Assembly: GCA_947462945.1 (NCBI GenBank)
Contig: CANHTE010000078.1
Span: 1-6,523 of the forward strand
Source: Acetobacteraceae bacterium
GTDB taxonomy: Bacteria > Pseudomonadota > Alphaproteobacteria > Acetobacterales > Acetobacteraceae
Direction of reading: 5' to 3'
DNA length: 6,523 nucleotides
In this document: piece after piece, positions 6,425-6,523 of the stretch
How the letters are laid out: each line of letters starts with the position of its first letter
Position numbering within the stretch: position 1 is the stretch's first letter
The notes under the pieces: generated by a model
Told to the model about the DNA's origin: nothing
The model's database searches: none
What the model saw: the letters and a program-made list of their open reading frames with translations, nothing else
Translations under genes and position numbers: made by a program

Positions 6425-6523
6425 TCAGCCGGAAAAACCGGCCGCGACAGCGCGCAATGCGGCTTCCCGGCGCTCCAGCACCGGCGCCATGGTGGCGGGG
6501 GTGGCCGCCACCAGGGCGGCCGG
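6425..6523 (-). CDS. C-terminal end of an unidentified minus-strand gene
   Basis: On the minus strand one frame is open from the window edge to a TGA at 6427-6425, giving 32 final residues that include APVLERREAALRAVAAGFSG. The alanine/arginine-rich helix-like sequence and G/C-rich third positions look coding. The frame read alongside it on the same strand is improbable, being rich in Trp and Pro runs. The tail is too short to name. The gene would converge on argG, with only 10 bases between the two stop codons. Confidence 0.55.
   Translation of the reverse strand, partial: PAALVAATPATMAPVLERREAALRAVAAGFSG
6428..6442. terminator. Possible bidirectional hairpin between convergent genes
   Basis: GCCGG (6428-6432) and CCGGC (6438-6442) flank five A's, 13 bases after the argG stop and inside the last codons of the opposing gene. 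It is a short stem without a T-run after it, so only a weak terminator candidate, but it is the only hairpin between argG and the converging gene. Confidence 0.25.

Noticed and set aside
1..6523. CRISPR array, tRNA or rRNA gene, transposase, RTX repeats, phage genes
   Set aside because: I looked for regular spaced repeats, tRNA-like sequences, transposase motifs and glycine/aspartate-rich nonapeptides and saw none.

Overview
The window is GC-rich chromosomal DNA, probably from an alphaproteobacterium. Acetobacteraceae (Roseomonas-like) is my best guess, from strong G/C preference at third codon positions, the style of the proteins and a palindromic intergenic repeat of a kind common in that class. 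This placement is inference; there is no rRNA or other marker gene here.

Layout: (1) positions 1-640, minus strand: the N-terminal 213 residues of a class I SAM-dependent methyltransferase whose 3' end lies outside the window. (2) 641-1795: about 1.15 kb with no recognisable gene. It holds one weak candidate small ORF (849-1208, with a good ribosome binding site), a dispersed-type palindromic repeat (1208-1309) and an AT-richer pocket near 1541-1603 that may carry the promoter for the genes to its right. (3) 1796-4939, plus strand: a tight operon with a 15-codon leader ORF that overlaps the next gene by ATGA, a PrtD-type type I secretion ABC transporter (1840-3576), and, one base later, its HlyD/PrtE-type membrane fusion protein (3578-4939). 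(4) 4940-5178: an intergenic stretch with two perfect hairpins and a short tandem repeat, acting as operon end and argG leader. (5) 5179-6414: complete argG, argininosuccinate synthase. (6) 6425-6523, minus strand: the last 32 codons of an unidentified gene converging on argG.

The ABC and HlyD proteins would form the inner-membrane part of a one-step exporter spanning both membranes. The outer-membrane TolC-like channel and the exported protein are not encoded in the window, so the substrate is unknown. argG is arginine biosynthesis housekeeping and is probably transcribed separately. I see no convincing new system. The points most worth a second look are the coupled leader ORF, the unexplained 1.15 kb gap beside an exporter that lacks a substrate gene, and the structured argG leader.
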